Notes: generated by a model from the letters alone, not told the origin. Positions 43,950-52,595 are shown, counted from the first letter of the stretch. The stretch is 64,000 nucleotides of DNA from Gammaproteobacteria bacterium (GCA_016707425.1 JADJHU010000006.1:1-64000); one strand, 5' to 3'. A program made the numbers and translations.

Positions 43950-44603
43950 TCAGCACCGTTCGAGCGCGTAGATGGCTTCCATCGTGTCCGTGACACCGCG
44001 CTGCGCGAAGCGCGCGGCATCCGGTGGCGCGCGGCGTTCGAGCAGCCCGATGCGGTGCTGCGCGCCGTAGAGCGCACGCACCTCGGATTCATGGACACTG
44101 AATGGCGGACCGGCCATCCGGCTCTGGTCATATTCGAGCGTCACCAGCAGGGTGCGGGTTCCCGCCGTAGTGAGTCCGGTGAGATGAGCGGCGTAGGCGG
44201 TGCGCAGCCCGGGCGGGAGTGCGACCAGCGCCGCCCGGTCGAAGACCGCGGCGACCTCGCCGAGCGTACCCCGATCGAGATCGAACACGTCCCCGCAGAG
44301 CAGCTCGAGCGTGCCACATCGATGGCGCGTGAACCGCCCCGCTGGCTCGCTGACGGCCTCGAGCCCGGCTTCCTCGAAGAATGCGCGCACCGCAAGCCCG
44401 GCCAGCTCGACGCCGATCACCCGGTGACCCTGTGCAGCGAGCCAGTGCAGATCGGGACTCTTGCCGGCCAGCGGTACGAACACGCGCGCACCGCGCGCGA
44501 GTCCGAGCGAGGGCCAGTGGCGCACGAGGCCCGCATGCGGCTGTGACTGGTGGAAACCCGTCTCGCCCCGCGCCCAGCGCTCGAGCCAGAAATCAGGATC
44601 CAT
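43950..44603 (-). CDS. tpm: Thiopurine S-methyltransferase
   Basis: Bacterial TPMT methylates thiopurines and can detoxify selenite and tellurite. From ATG 44603 it is 217 residues, starting MDPDFWLERWARGETGFHQSQPH, the family N terminus. The SAM-binding blocks follow: VFVPLAGKSPDLHWLAAQGHRVIGVELA, LLCGDVFDL, VFDRAALVALPPGLR, TLEYDQSRMAGPPFSV. The frame extends upstream, but that part overlaps yacG and lacks family sequence. The chosen start overlaps the yacG stop by 11 bases. Confidence 0.93.
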   Translation of the reverse strand: MDPDFWLERWARGETGFHQSQPHAGLVRHWPSLGLARGARVFVPLAGKSPDLHWLAAQGHRVIGVELAGLAVRAFFEEAGLEAVSEPAGRFTRHRCGTLELLCGDVFDLDRGTLGEVAAVFDRAALVALPPGLRTAYAAHLTGLTTAGTRTLLVTLEYDQSRMAGPPFSVHESEVRALYGAQHRIGLLERRAPPDAARFAQRGVTDTMEAIYALERC

Positions 44604-44820
44604 CGTCGTCTGCCAGACTGTCGCCGGCGCGCGCGGGCAGTGACGTGCCGTCCGGTGCGACATGCGCAGGCTCACTGCCCGGGATGGCGCGCTCTTCCGA
44701 GAGCCAGGCGCCCAGATCGATCAGGCGGCAACGCTCGCTACAGAAGGGTCGCCAGGAGGAGGCGGCCGACCATGCCGTCTCCCGGCCGCAGGTGGGGCAG
44801 CTGACGGCGAGGGGGGGCAA
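44593..44820 (-). CDS. yacG: DNA gyrase inhibitor YacG, zinc protein
   Basis: YacG is a small four-cysteine zinc protein that binds GyrB and inhibits gyrase in E. coli. The 75-residue product has C-P-T-C and C-S-E-R-C (SCPTCGRETAW, PFCSERCRLIDLGAWLSEE) and an acidic, disordered C terminus. It lies 12 bases after zapD in the conserved coaE-zapD-yacG order and overlaps the start of tpm. Confidence 0.92.
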   Translation of the reverse strand: MPPLAVSCPTCGRETAWSAASSWRPFCSERCRLIDLGAWLSEERAIPGSEPAHVAPDGTSLPARAGDSLADDDGS

Positions 44821-44832
44821 GCGTCCGCGCTT

Positions 44833-45634
44833 TCAGCTGCAGCAGGTCAGCTCGAAGGCGACATCGCCCTCGGCCTGCGCGGGGCGCTCGTCGAGCCCCT
44901 TCCAGGTGAGAAAGCGCACATTGCAGCGCAGGTGGCTGCCGCTGATCTCCGGGTAGAGCCTCTCGCTGCCGGGCAGCACGATGCGCAGCAGCTGGACCGG
45001 CGTCTCGCGGTCGAAGGTGACGTGATACACGCCACCGCGTGCCGTCTCGGAGCGGGTGCGTCCGTTCTGGCGCGTGAGCCACAGCACCTCCGCGACTGCA
45101 TCGCAAAGCGGGCGCAGGCGGGTCAGCCACTCGTTGAAGGTGCGCATGCGCTGCTCGTCCGGGAGGTTCAGCCAGAAGTAGTAATCGGGCAGGTCGAACT
45201 CGCAGGTGCCGCCGGGAATCGCACTGCGGTGACGGATGGCGCTCAGGAAGTCCGAGTCCTTGAGCGACTGCACATAGCCGGGACCCGTCGTGACCAGATC
45301 CGTGCGCAGGCGCGTCAGGTTCGTGGTGACGGCGTTCAGCCGGCCGGTATCGACACCGGGCTTGCTCTGGAATTCGTTCAGGGTGGCCAGGTGGCGTTCG
45401 AGCTCCTTCATGACGTCGGCACGCGTGTCGCTGCGCACCACGATGGCAAGCATGTCGATCAGGCTCGCGACGGCCGCGGCTGCCCCAGGCGTTCGTCGAC
45501 TCGTTGTGGTGCACGGCCTGGTTGTAGAGGAAATCCAGCCGCAGGAAAGTGCGCATGCGCTCGTTGAGCGGCTGCTCGAAGACGAGCGGGCGCACGCTCG
45601 TGAGCACCTCCGCCGGTGTGGCCTCCTGGTTCAT
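44833..45634 (-). CDS. zapD: Cell division protein ZapD, frameshifted in the sequence as given
   Basis: ZapD (YacF) cross-links FtsZ filaments. The start MNQEATPAEVLTSVRPLVFEQPLNERMRTFLRLDFLYNQAVHHNESTNAWGSR is in one frame. The remainder (VASLIDMLAIVVRSDTRADVMKELERH, AIPGGTCEFDLPDYYFWL, LYPEISGSHLRCNVRF, FELTCCS) is in another. The change falls at about 45471-45480, in a CCGCGGCC stretch, where two more bases would give a 267-residue protein. Given the gene's neighbours and the intact ends, I favour a sequence error. It lies 46 bases after coaE. Confidence 0.85.
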
Positions 45635-45680
45635 CGCCCTATTCTGCGGCACATGATCGCCGCGCGAAACCGGGGCGGCG

Positions 45681-46331
45681 CTATTTCTGCCCCCCAGCCG
45701 CGCGTGTCGCGGCCAGCCCGAGGTAGCGGGCGTGCAGCTGCTCCACCGCATCGCGAAGCGCGGACAGCTCCCCCTCGTTCGAGATCACGTCGTCGGCGGC
45801 CGCGAGCCGCCGGGCGCGAGTCGCCTGGGCTGCCAGGATCGCCTCGGCCTGCGCGCGTGTTGCACCATCGCGTGCCTGCACGCGGCGCAGCTGCAGCTCC
45901 TCGCTGCAGTCCACGACCAGCACCCGGTCGAGGCCGGCGCGCGCGTTCGTCTCGACGAGCAGCGGGATGGCAATGATCTGGTAGGGGCCGCCGGCTGCGG
46001 CCGAACGTCGATCCATTTCCTCGCGGATCGCCGGATGCGTCAGCCGCTCGAGTGCGGCGCGGGCCGCCGGGTCCGCGAAGACGATGTCGCGCAGGCGTCG
46101 CCGGTCGAGCGAACCATCTGCCGCCAGCACCTCGGGACCGAAGCGTCCGACGATGTGGTCGAGCAGGGGTTCCCCCGGGGCGACCACCGCACGCGCGATC
46201 TCGTCGGTGTCGATGACCGGCACGCCGAGTGCGGCGAAGAGTGCGGCAACCGCCGACTTGCCGCTCGCGATGCCGCCCGTGAGACCGACCCGAAAGGCCC
46301 GCGTGGATGCGCCTGGCTTCGTGCCGGCCAC
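45681..46331 (-). CDS. coaE: Dephospho-CoA kinase CoaE
   Basis: CoaE phosphorylates dephospho-CoA, the last step of coenzyme A synthesis. The 216-residue protein has the P-loop GLTGGIASGKSAVAALF, then VPVIDTDEIARAVV, LTHPAIREEM, IIAIPLLVE and VVDCSEELQLRRV. The first 14 residues (MAGTKPGASTRAFR) precede the usual family start and may not be translated in full. It follows pilD by 4 bases; pilD-coaE is a widespread pair. Confidence 0.95.
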   Translation of the reverse strand: MAGTKPGASTRAFRVGLTGGIASGKSAVAALFAALGVPVIDTDEIARAVVAPGEPLLDHIVGRFGPEVLAADGSLDRRRLRDIVFADPAARAALERLTHPAIREEMDRRSAAAGGPYQIIAIPLLVETNARAGLDRVLVVDCSEELQLRRVQARDGATRAQAEAILAAQATRARRLAAADDVISNEGELSALRDAVEQLHARYLGLAATRAAGGQK

Positions 46332-46335
46332 AGCG

Positions 46336-47178
46336 TCAGTGCAGCCCGGAGAGGCCGAGGTAGCGGTCGACGATCTCGCGACCGAAGAGCAGCACGATCC
46401 AGCCCGCGGCTGCGAGGAAGGGGCCGAAGGGAATCGGTGTGCTGCGGTCGCGGCCCTGCAGGATGATCATCGCGATCCCGGTCACGGCCCCGACCGCTGC
46501 GGCGCCGAGCACGATCGGCAGGAGCATCTGCCAGCCGAGCCAGGCGCCGAGTGCAGCGAGCAGCTTGAAGTCCCCGTAGCCCATGCCCTCCTTGCCCGTC
46601 AGGAGCCGGAACACATGGTAGACGCTCCAGAGGCTGAGATAGCCCCGCGGCCGCCTTCGGTGACACTCGAGCGCATCCACCGGTACGGTAGAGATCACCG
46701 GCACCGAGCCACTGAGGCTCACGAGGAGTCCCAGCCAGAGGAGCGGCAGGGTCAGATCGTCGGGCAACAGCTGGTGGTCGAGGTCGATGAAGGCGAGGGC
46801 CACGAGAAACCAGGTGAGGACGAGCCCGGCGAGCGCCGGCCAGCCATAGCCGAACTTCCAGGCCACTGCCGCCGAGAGGCACGCGGTGAGGAGCTCCACC
46901 AGGGGGTAACGGGCGCCGATCGGAGCACCACAGGAGGCGCAGCGACCGCGGAGCAGGAGCCAGCTCAGGACCGGGATGTTGTGGATCGCCCGGATCGGCG
47001 TCTTGCAGGCCCGGCAGGTCGAGCGTGGGCGGACGAGATCGAATCGTTCGGCGGGTGCGGCCGGCGTGCCACCCTCCAGTTCCTCGGCCTGCCGGCGCCA
47101 CTGGCGGTCGAGCATCACCGGCATGCGGTAGATGACCACGTTCAGGAAGCTGCCGACGAGCAGCCCCAGGATGAACAC
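46336..47178 (-). CDS. pilD: Type IV prepilin peptidase/N-methyltransferase PilD
   Basis: PilD removes the pilin leader and methylates the new N terminus in the inner membrane. It has the zinc cysteines CRACKTPIR and CASCGAPIGARYP, and catalytic aspartates in AFIDLDHQLLPDDL and GMGYGDFKLL. GTG 47178 is the only nearby start; family-like sequence (LASLATTPALFAGAV) continues upstream of it to the pilC stop, so the true start may be a rarer codon up to 15 residues earlier. The stretch DALECHRRRPRGYLSLWS (about 46640-46680) looks longer and more basic than the family's, and may hide paired frame errors. Confidence 0.92.
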   Translation of the reverse strand: MFILGLLVGSFLNVVIYRMPVMLDRQWRRQAEELEGGTPAAPAERFDLVRPRSTCRACKTPIRAIHNIPVLSWLLLRGRCASCGAPIGARYPLVELLTACLSAAVAWKFGYGWPALAGLVLTWFLVALAFIDLDHQLLPDDLTLPLLWLGLLVSLSGSVPVISTVPVDALECHRRRPRGYLSLWSVYHVFRLLTGKEGMGYGDFKLLAALGAWLGWQMLLPIVLGAAAVGAVTGIAMIILQGRDRSTPIPFGPFLAAAGWIVLLFGREIVDRYLGLSGLH

Positions 47179-47222
47179 CGCCCCGGCGAAGAGCGCCGGT
47201 GTGGTCGCGAGCGAGGCGAGGA

Positions 47223-48458
47223 TCAGACGACCGAGCCCAGCTTGAAGATCGGCAGGTACATGGCGACCACCAGGCCGCCGACCAGCACCCCGAGGATGGC
47301 CATGATCAGTGGTTCGAGGAGGCTCGACATGCTGTCCACGGCGTTGTCCACGTCCTGCTCGAAGAAGGTGGCGACCTTGCCCGACATCTCATCGAGTGCG
47401 CCCGACTCCTCGCCCACGGCGATCATCTGGATCACCATGTTCGGGAAGAGTCCCGTCCCCTCCATGGCCCGCTGCAGGCGCTGCCCCGTGGCCACCTCGT
47501 CCTTAATCTGGAGGGTCGCCTTCTCGTACACCGAGTTGCCCGTCGCCCCGGCCACTGAGACGAGCGCCTCGACCAGCGGCACGCCGGCCGCGAACATGGT
47601 GGAGAGCGTCCGGGCGAAGCGGGCCACTGCGGCCTTGTTCAGGATCGGGCCGATGATCGGCAGCCGGAGCATGATGCGGTCCAGCAGGTCGCGCATCGCC
47701 CGCGAGCGCTTCTTGAAGTAGACGAAGGCGTAGCCGGCTGCACCGGCCGCCAGTGCCAGGAAGATGCCCTGGGACTGCACGAACTTCGACAGGTTGATGA
47801 CGAACTGCGTGAAGGCCGGCAGGTCCGCGCCAAAGCCCTTGAAGAGCGACTCGAACTGCGGAATCACGAATACCAGCAGGATGATGGTCACGATCACGGC
47901 GACCGCGAGCACCGCGGCCGGATAGAAGAGTGCCTTCTTGACCTTCTTCTTGAGTGCCTCGGTCTTCTCCTTGTAGGTCGCGATCTTGTCGAGCAGCGAT
48001 TCGAGCGCACCGGCCTGCTCGCCGGCCTCGACCAGGTTCACGAACAGGTCGTCGAAATACAGCGGCCGCTTGGCCAGCGCCTCGTGCAGCGAGATGCCGC
48101 CTTCCACGTCGGCCTTGATGTCGAGGATCAGCTTCTGCATCGAGGGCTTCTCGTGTCCGTTGCCCACGATCTCGAAAGACTGGACGAGGGGAATGCCGGC
48201 GGCGAGCATGGTCGCGAGCTGACGGCTGAAGATCGCGATGTCCTCAGGCCTGACCTTGCCTCCCGTCTTGAACGCGGCCGACTGCCTGCGCACGCGCTGC
48301 GGTACGATCCCCTGGCGGCGGAGATCCGCCCGCAGGGCCTGCTCATCCGGGGCGAGACTTCGGCCCTTCACGCGCTGGCCGCGCTTGTCCATGCCCACCC
48401 AGGCGAAGGGAATGTCGCGCCTGACTGTCCTGGCGGTTGCTGTCGCTGCCTGTGCCAT
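47223..48458 (-). CDS. pilC: Type IV pilus inner-membrane platform protein PilC
   Basis: PilC couples the PilB/PilT motors to pilin insertion. The 411-residue protein has two T2SSF domains: EDIAIFSRQLATMLAAGIPLVQSFEIVGNGHEKP and RFARTLSTMFAAGVPLVEALVSVAGATGN. Three membrane helices are visible, near residues 185-205, 235-255 and 385-405. The motif FPNMVIQMIAVGEESGALDEMSGKVA sits in the second domain. It is 21 bases after pilB and 44 before the annotated pilD start. Confidence 0.96.
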   Translation of the reverse strand: MAQAATATARTVRRDIPFAWVGMDKRGQRVKGRSLAPDEQALRADLRRQGIVPQRVRRQSAAFKTGGKVRPEDIAIFSRQLATMLAAGIPLVQSFEIVGNGHEKPSMQKLILDIKADVEGGISLHEALAKRPLYFDDLFVNLVEAGEQAGALESLLDKIATYKEKTEALKKKVKKALFYPAAVLAVAVIVTIILLVFVIPQFESLFKGFGADLPAFTQFVINLSKFVQSQGIFLALAAGAAGYAFVYFKKRSRAMRDLLDRIMLRLPIIGPILNKAAVARFARTLSTMFAAGVPLVEALVSVAGATGNSVYEKATLQIKDEVATGQRLQRAMEGTGLFPNMVIQMIAVGEESGALDEMSGKVATFFEQDVDNAVDSMSSLLEPLIMAILGVLVGGLVVAMYLPIFKLGSVV

Positions 48459-48479
48459 GTCTTACCGTCCCTCAGCGTC

Positions 48480-50225
48480 TCAGTCGATCGTGACGCTGTT
48501 GATTTCCTCGATGCTGGTCACGCCCTGTCTGATCTTCTCGAGGCCCGAGCGGCGCAGATCCCAGACCCCCGCCTCGCGCGCGGCATCGGCGATCTCGATG
48601 GCGCTGCCGCCGGCCATGATGATGCGGCCAATGTTCTCCGTCACGGGCAGGACCTGATAGATGCCGACCCGGCCCTTGTAGCCTTCGGTGCAGTTCGCGC
48701 AGCCCTTGGGTCCGTAGACCTTGATGCCCGCCGCGACGTCGGCCTCCGCAAAGCCCTCTTTGCGCAGGGCCTCGGCCGGGACGTCGAACAGTGTCTTGCA
48801 CTGCGAGCACAGCCGGCGTGCGAGCCGCTGGGCAATGATCAGGCTCACCGAGGTGGCGATCGCGTAGGGCTTGACGCCCATGTCCACGAGGCGCGTGAGG
48901 GTTTGTGGTGCGTCGTTGGTGTGCAGCGTCGAGAGCACGAGGTGCCCGGTCTGCGCTGCCTTGATGGCGATCTCGGCGGTCTCGAGGTCGCGGACTTCGC
49001 CCACCATCACGACGTCCGGGTCCTGGCGGAGAAACGCGCGCAGTGCCGCGGCGAACGTCAGGCCGACCTTCGGGTTCACATTGACCTGGTTGACACCGGG
49101 CAGGTTGATTTCCGCCGGGTCCTCGGCGGTCGAGATGTTCGTGTCCTCACGGTTGAGGATGTTGAGCCCCGTGTAGAGCGAGACGGTCTTGCCGCTGCCC
49201 GTGGGCCCCGTGACCAGGATCATGCCCTGCGGCTTGGCGAGGTACTTGAGGTAGAGCTCTTTCTGGAACGGCTCGTAGCCGAGCGCATCGATGCCAAGCA
49301 TCGCCTGGGAGGGATCCAGGATGCGCAGCACGATTTTCTCGCCGAAGAGAGTCGGGCAGGTGCTGACGCGGAAGTCGATGGCCCGCGTCTTCGAGAGTCG
49401 CATCTTGATGCGGCCGTCCTGCGGGACCCGCCGCTCGGCGATGTCGAGGCGCGACATGACCTTCAGGCGCGCGGAGAGTTTCGGTGCGAGCGCCACCGGC
49501 GGCTGTGCGATCTCCCGCAGCACGCCGTCCATGCGGAAGCGCACGCGGTAGGTCCTTTCGTAGGGTTCGAAGTGGATGTCGGAAGCGCCCTTGCGGATCG
49601 CGTCCAGCATCAGCTTGTTGACGAAGCGCACGATCGGTGCATCTTCGATGTCATCGCGCGCGACGGCATCGTCGAGTTCTTCTTCGCCGCCAGAGATCTC
49701 GAGCCCCTCGAGATCGACGCCCTCGTCGCCGCCCAGGTCCGGCATCTGGGTGTCGGTCTGCTCGATTGCCTTGTCGATGGCCGCCTGGAGCTTGTCGTCC
49801 TCGACGACCACGGTGTCCACGGTCATCCCGGTCGCGAACTTGATCTCGTCCACGGCGTGCAGGCTGGTGGGATCAGCCACCGCGAGGAAGAGCCTCCGGC
49901 CGCGACGGAACACCGGCAGCACGCGGTGCTTGCCCAGGAGCTTGTCAGTGACGAGCCGGACCGTGTCGAGATCGAGCTGCACACAGTCGAGATCGAGCAG
50001 CGGCACGCCGAACTCGGAGGCCGCGGCGATCGCGATGTCACGCGCCTGGGCTGCGCCGCTCGAGACCAGCTGCGTGACGACGTTGCTCTTGCGCTCCCGG
50101 GCGGCGCTCAGCGCGTCCAGCATCGTGGGCTCGTCCACGAGTCCGTCCTGGACGAGCCGCTGCGGCAGCCCGCCAAGGCCTGAGTGCGGCGAGCCGCCGA
50201 ATGCCAGGGAAGCGTTATCGTTCAT
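48480..50225 (-). CDS. pilB: Type IV pilus assembly ATPase PilB
   Basis: PilB is the cytosolic hexameric ATPase for pilus extension. The 581-residue protein has an N-terminal MshEN-like domain (LPQRLVQDGLVDEPTMLDAL and VVTQLVSSGAAQARD, residues about 20-64). This domain type binds c-di-GMP in some family members, but whether the key residues are kept here is unsure. The motor has Walker A GPTGSGKT (340-347), the Asp and His boxes (GLNILNREDTN, HLVLSTLHTND), and a C-x2-C zinc pair (CSQC, CANC). A weak promoter (CTGATC, 17, TAGACT, about 50289-50261) precedes it. Confidence 0.96.
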   Translation of the reverse strand: MNDNASLAFGGSPHSGLGGLPQRLVQDGLVDEPTMLDALSAARERKSNVVTQLVSSGAAQARDIAIAAASEFGVPLLDLDCVQLDLDTVRLVTDKLLGKHRVLPVFRRGRRLFLAVADPTSLHAVDEIKFATGMTVDTVVVEDDKLQAAIDKAIEQTDTQMPDLGGDEGVDLEGLEISGGEEELDDAVARDDIEDAPIVRFVNKLMLDAIRKGASDIHFEPYERTYRVRFRMDGVLREIAQPPVALAPKLSARLKVMSRLDIAERRVPQDGRIKMRLSKTRAIDFRVSTCPTLFGEKIVLRILDPSQAMLGIDALGYEPFQKELYLKYLAKPQGMILVTGPTGSGKTVSLYTGLNILNREDTNISTAEDPAEINLPGVNQVNVNPKVGLTFAAALRAFLRQDPDVVMVGEVRDLETAEIAIKAAQTGHLVLSTLHTNDAPQTLTRLVDMGVKPYAIATSVSLIIAQRLARRLCSQCKTLFDVPAEALRKEGFAEADVAAGIKVYGPKGCANCTEGYKGRVGIYQVLPVTENIGRIIMAGGSAIEIADAAREAGVWDLRRSGLEKIRQGVTSIEEINSVTID

Positions 50226-50356
50226 TCGGGCGTAACAAGCTGGGAGCGACCTTGAGACATAGTCTACCGGACCCCGGACGGGCGATCAGCGCAATTGTCA
50301 AATATCGCTAGATGCTGGCACAGGGGCCGCTGCGCACTGCGTGATTCGGCTCCCAG

Positions 50357-50388
50357 AAAAGACGAAGCCCCTCGCGGGGAGGGGCTTC
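50357..50388 (-). terminator. Intrinsic terminator of pilA
   Basis: A 10-bp G+C-rich stem (50364-50373 with 50379-50388, loop 50374-50378) lies 35 bases after the pilA stop. Read on the minus strand it is followed by GTCTTTTC, a short T tract (AAAA at 50357-50360 on the plus strand). It would separate abundant pilA mRNA from pilB. The rest of the 197-base pilA-pilB gap holds only the weak pilB promoter. Confidence 0.8.
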
Positions 50389-50422
50389 GCCGGATCATCA
50401 GGTCTGACCTGGATTGCCGGGA

Positions 50423-50905
50423 TCAGGTACGGCAATCGTTCGGCAGGTACTTGTTGGCAACGGTCGTCGCATCAGCCGGCGGCGCTGTGCCCAGACCGCC
50501 CGGTGCCGCGCGTCGGCCACAGACCCACACCAGGTCGCCATTGACGTTGAGACCCGGGCGGAGAGACAGGATCTGACCCGCGAGGTTCGCCGCGTTCGCC
50601 TGGTTGCCGTAGGTGATGTCGATGCGGCCGGTGTTCTGCACCGCGATCTGCGTCACGTACTTGCCCGACTTGTCGGTGACGGCGCCGATGCCGAGATCCG
50701 TAATCGCCGTGGGCCACGTGCCGCGGTTCGCGCGGAACTCGGCAATGCCCGCTTTGAGATCGCTGGCGAGGTTCAGCCCCTCGGTGACCTGCGAGCGGAT
50801 CGTGTAGTCCTGATACGCCGGGATCGCGATCGCGGCGAGGATGCCGATGATCGCCACGACGATCATCAGTTCGATGAGGGTGAAACCCTTCTGGACGGCT
50901 TTCAT
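50423..50905 (-). CDS. pilA: Major type IVa pilin PilA
   Basis: PilA is the structural subunit of the type IV pilus. The 160-residue prepilin has a 7-residue leader (MKAVQKG) cut by PilD before Phe8, Glu12 at the +5 position, and the hydrophobic assembly helix (LIELMIVVAIIGILAAIAIPAY). The C-terminal disulfide loop is probably C129-C158. It is a single-gene transcript: sigma-54 promoter 72 bases upstream, terminator 35 bases downstream. RBS AAGGAG lies 8 bases before the ATG. Confidence 0.96.
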   Translation of the reverse strand: MKAVQKGFTLIELMIVVAIIGILAAIAIPAYQDYTIRSQVTEGLNLASDLKAGIAEFRANRGTWPTAITDLGIGAVTDKSGKYVTQIAVQNTGRIDITYGNQANAANLAGQILSLRPGLNVNGDLVWVCGRRAAPGGLGTAPPADATTVANKYLPNDCRT

Positions 50906-50976
50906 TGAGTGAACTCCTTGGAGGCTGAAATCTGGTATGCAATCGATGCGGCGAGGAGCGCCGGCACCGGGGAGTC

Positions 50977-50992
50977 TGCAATGGTCGTGCCA
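50977..50992 (-). promoter_or_regulatory. Sigma-54 promoter of pilA
   Basis: On the minus strand the sequence reads TGGCACGACCATTGCA, an essentially perfect -24/-12 promoter. The GG (50991-50990) and GC (50979-50978) are separated by exactly 10 bases. Transcription would start near 50966, giving a leader of about 61 bases. RpoN and the NtrC-type activator PilR are both encoded in this window. Confidence 0.93.
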
Positions 50993-51100
50993 GGTGAGCG
51001 CAATGTGCCTAAGTCACGGATCCGCAAAGAGTTGGCGCGCCGCCTGGCGCGTGTGACGATGCCCCGGACGGAACTGTCGCTGAGCGCCGACGTCGGTTTG

Positions 51101-51125
51101 CGTCATTTCCTGACGCGCTACGTCA
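51101..51125 (-). promoter_or_regulatory. Candidate PilR enhancer site upstream of pilA
   Basis: Three CGTCA/TGACG half-sites lie at exact 10-base steps: CGTCA 51101-51105, TGACG 51111-51115 and CGTCA 51121-51125. The last two form an inverted repeat. They are about 135-160 bases upstream of the predicted pilA start of transcription, a normal distance for an NtrC-family activator. The rest of the 319-base gene-free stretch 50906-51224 shows only the leader and the sigma-54 promoter. Confidence 0.45.
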
Positions 51126-51224
51126 CCTGCTCCGCAGCGCCCCAGGCGAGGTGCCCGATCCTCTGCACCGAGGATCTGCAGGATGGGCTCCCGATCGACC
51201 GGCGGACCGTCGGCAACCCCTGCG

Positions 51225-52595
51225 CTACTCGATCCCGAGCTTCCTGATCCGGTAGCGCAGCGCCCGGAACGATACGCCGAGGAGCTTCGCTGCTGCGGTC
51301 TTGTTGTAGCGGGTCTGCTCGAGTGCACGCACGATCGCGTCGCGCTCCGTGTTCTCGAGGCGGTTGACGAGCCCGGCCCCGGCCGCGTCGGCCGGAGCGG
51401 CGCCGGCGTTCGCGCCCGCGGTCGCCTCCGGCAAGTGGAAGCCGCTGCGCAGCCTGATGTGCGCGGGTTCGATCGCCCTGCCCGTGCAGAGCGTGAGCGC
51501 CCGCTCGAGCACGTTCTCGAGCTCACGCACGTTGCCGGGGAAAGGATAGTGCTGCAGGGCCTGCATCGCCGCTGGCCCGATCTCCGGGGGCTCGAGGCGT
51601 GCGCGATACGCGAGGCGCGCGAGGATCGTGGTGGCGAGCACGGGAATGTCCTCCACCCGCTCGCGCAGGGAAGGCACGCGCAGCTCGATGACATTGATCC
51701 GGTAGTAGAGGTCCTCGCGGAAGCGGCCCTCGGCCACCAGCTCCGCGAGATGGCGATGCGTGGCCGAGAGCACGCGCACGTCTGCGGGCTCCTCGCGCGC
51801 CTCGCCGATGGGGCGCACGGTCTTCTCCTGGATCACACGCAGCAGCTTCACCTGCATGTGCAGGGGAAGATCGGCGACCTCGTCCAGGAAGAGTGTGCCG
51901 CCCTCGGCCGACTGCACCAGGCCCTTCTTGTCGGCAATCGCACCGGTGAAGCTGCCGCGGCGGTGGCCGAAGAACTCGCTTTCCATGAGTTCGGTCGGGA
52001 TGGCTCCGCAGTTCACGGGAACGAAGGGGCCGTCGGTCCGCGGCCCGGAGTCGTGAATGAGGCGGGCAACCAGCTCCTTCCCGGTGCCGGACTCCCCCGA
52101 GATGTGCACGGGTGCCTGGCTGCGGGCGACGCGTGCGATCATCTCGCGCAGCTCCCGCATGGCAGCCGATTCCCCCAACAGGCGCGGGGCATGGCTGCTC
52201 GTTTCGCCGCCGCTGCGCCCGGCGAGGCGGATGGCGCTCGAGACGAGCTTCCGCAGATTGCCGAGGTCGAGCGGCTTGGACACGAAGTCGAAGGCCCCCA
52301 CCTTGAGGGCGCGTACGGCGGATTCCACATTGCCGTGGGCCGTGATCACTGCGCAGGGCACCTTGGCGTGATGGCGCTGGATCCATTCGACCAGATCGAG
52401 CCCGTCGCCATCCGGCAGACGCATGTCGGTAAGGCAGAGATCGAAATGCTGGCTGTCGAGCAGCCGCTGTGCCGTGGCGACATCGGCCGCGGAGCGTGTC
52501 TCGAGGTTCATGCGCTCGAGAGTCAGACTCACCAGTTCGACGAGGTCGGGCTCGTCGTCCACGACGAGAACGGTGGGTTTGGGCATGGGGCGCAC
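51225..52595 (-). CDS. pilR: Sigma-54-dependent response regulator PilR
   Basis: PilR activates pilA transcription with sigma-54. The 456-residue protein has a receiver domain with phospho-acceptor D57 (CLTDMRLPDGDG) and a AAA+ domain with Walker A GESGTGKELVARL. The sigma-54-contact loop is GSFTGAI, a variant of GAFTGA with Ser for Ala. The Walker B region is GGTLFLDEVADLP. A Fis-type helix-turn-helix ends the protein (YNKTAAAKLLGVSFRALRYRIRKLGI). The start could also be the internal ATG at residue 4. It lies 36 bases after pilS. Confidence 0.95.
   Translation of the reverse strand: MRPMPKPTVLVVDDEPDLVELVSLTLERMNLETRSAADVATAQRLLDSQHFDLCLTDMRLPDGDGLDLVEWIQRHHAKVPCAVITAHGNVESAVRALKVGAFDFVSKPLDLGNLRKLVSSAIRLAGRSGGETSSHAPRLLGESAAMRELREMIARVARSQAPVHISGESGTGKELVARLIHDSGPRTDGPFVPVNCGAIPTELMESEFFGHRRGSFTGAIADKKGLVQSAEGGTLFLDEVADLPLHMQVKLLRVIQEKTVRPIGEAREEPADVRVLSATHRHLAELVAEGRFREDLYYRINVIELRVPSLRERVEDIPVLATTILARLAYRARLEPPEIGPAAMQALQHYPFPGNVRELENVLERALTLCTGRAIEPAHIRLRSGFHLPEATAGANAGAAPADAAGAGLVNRLENTERDAIVRALEQTRYNKTAAAKLLGVSFRALRYRIRKLGIE

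Noticed and set aside
50273..50301. TTGACA on the minus strand upstream of pilB
   Set aside because: No -10 element lies at the right distance; the nearest TAGACT is about 29 bases away.
50316..50331. Sigma-54-like TGGCAC-N-GC sequence on the plus strand
   Set aside because: GG and GC have the right spacing, but the -12 part is CCGCT instead of TTGCA and it points into the pilA terminator with no gene downstream.
50909..51247. 112-codon open frame on the plus strand in the pilA upstream region
   Set aside because: No ribosome-binding site or recognisable motif, and it would cover the sigma-54 promoter and the end of pilR.
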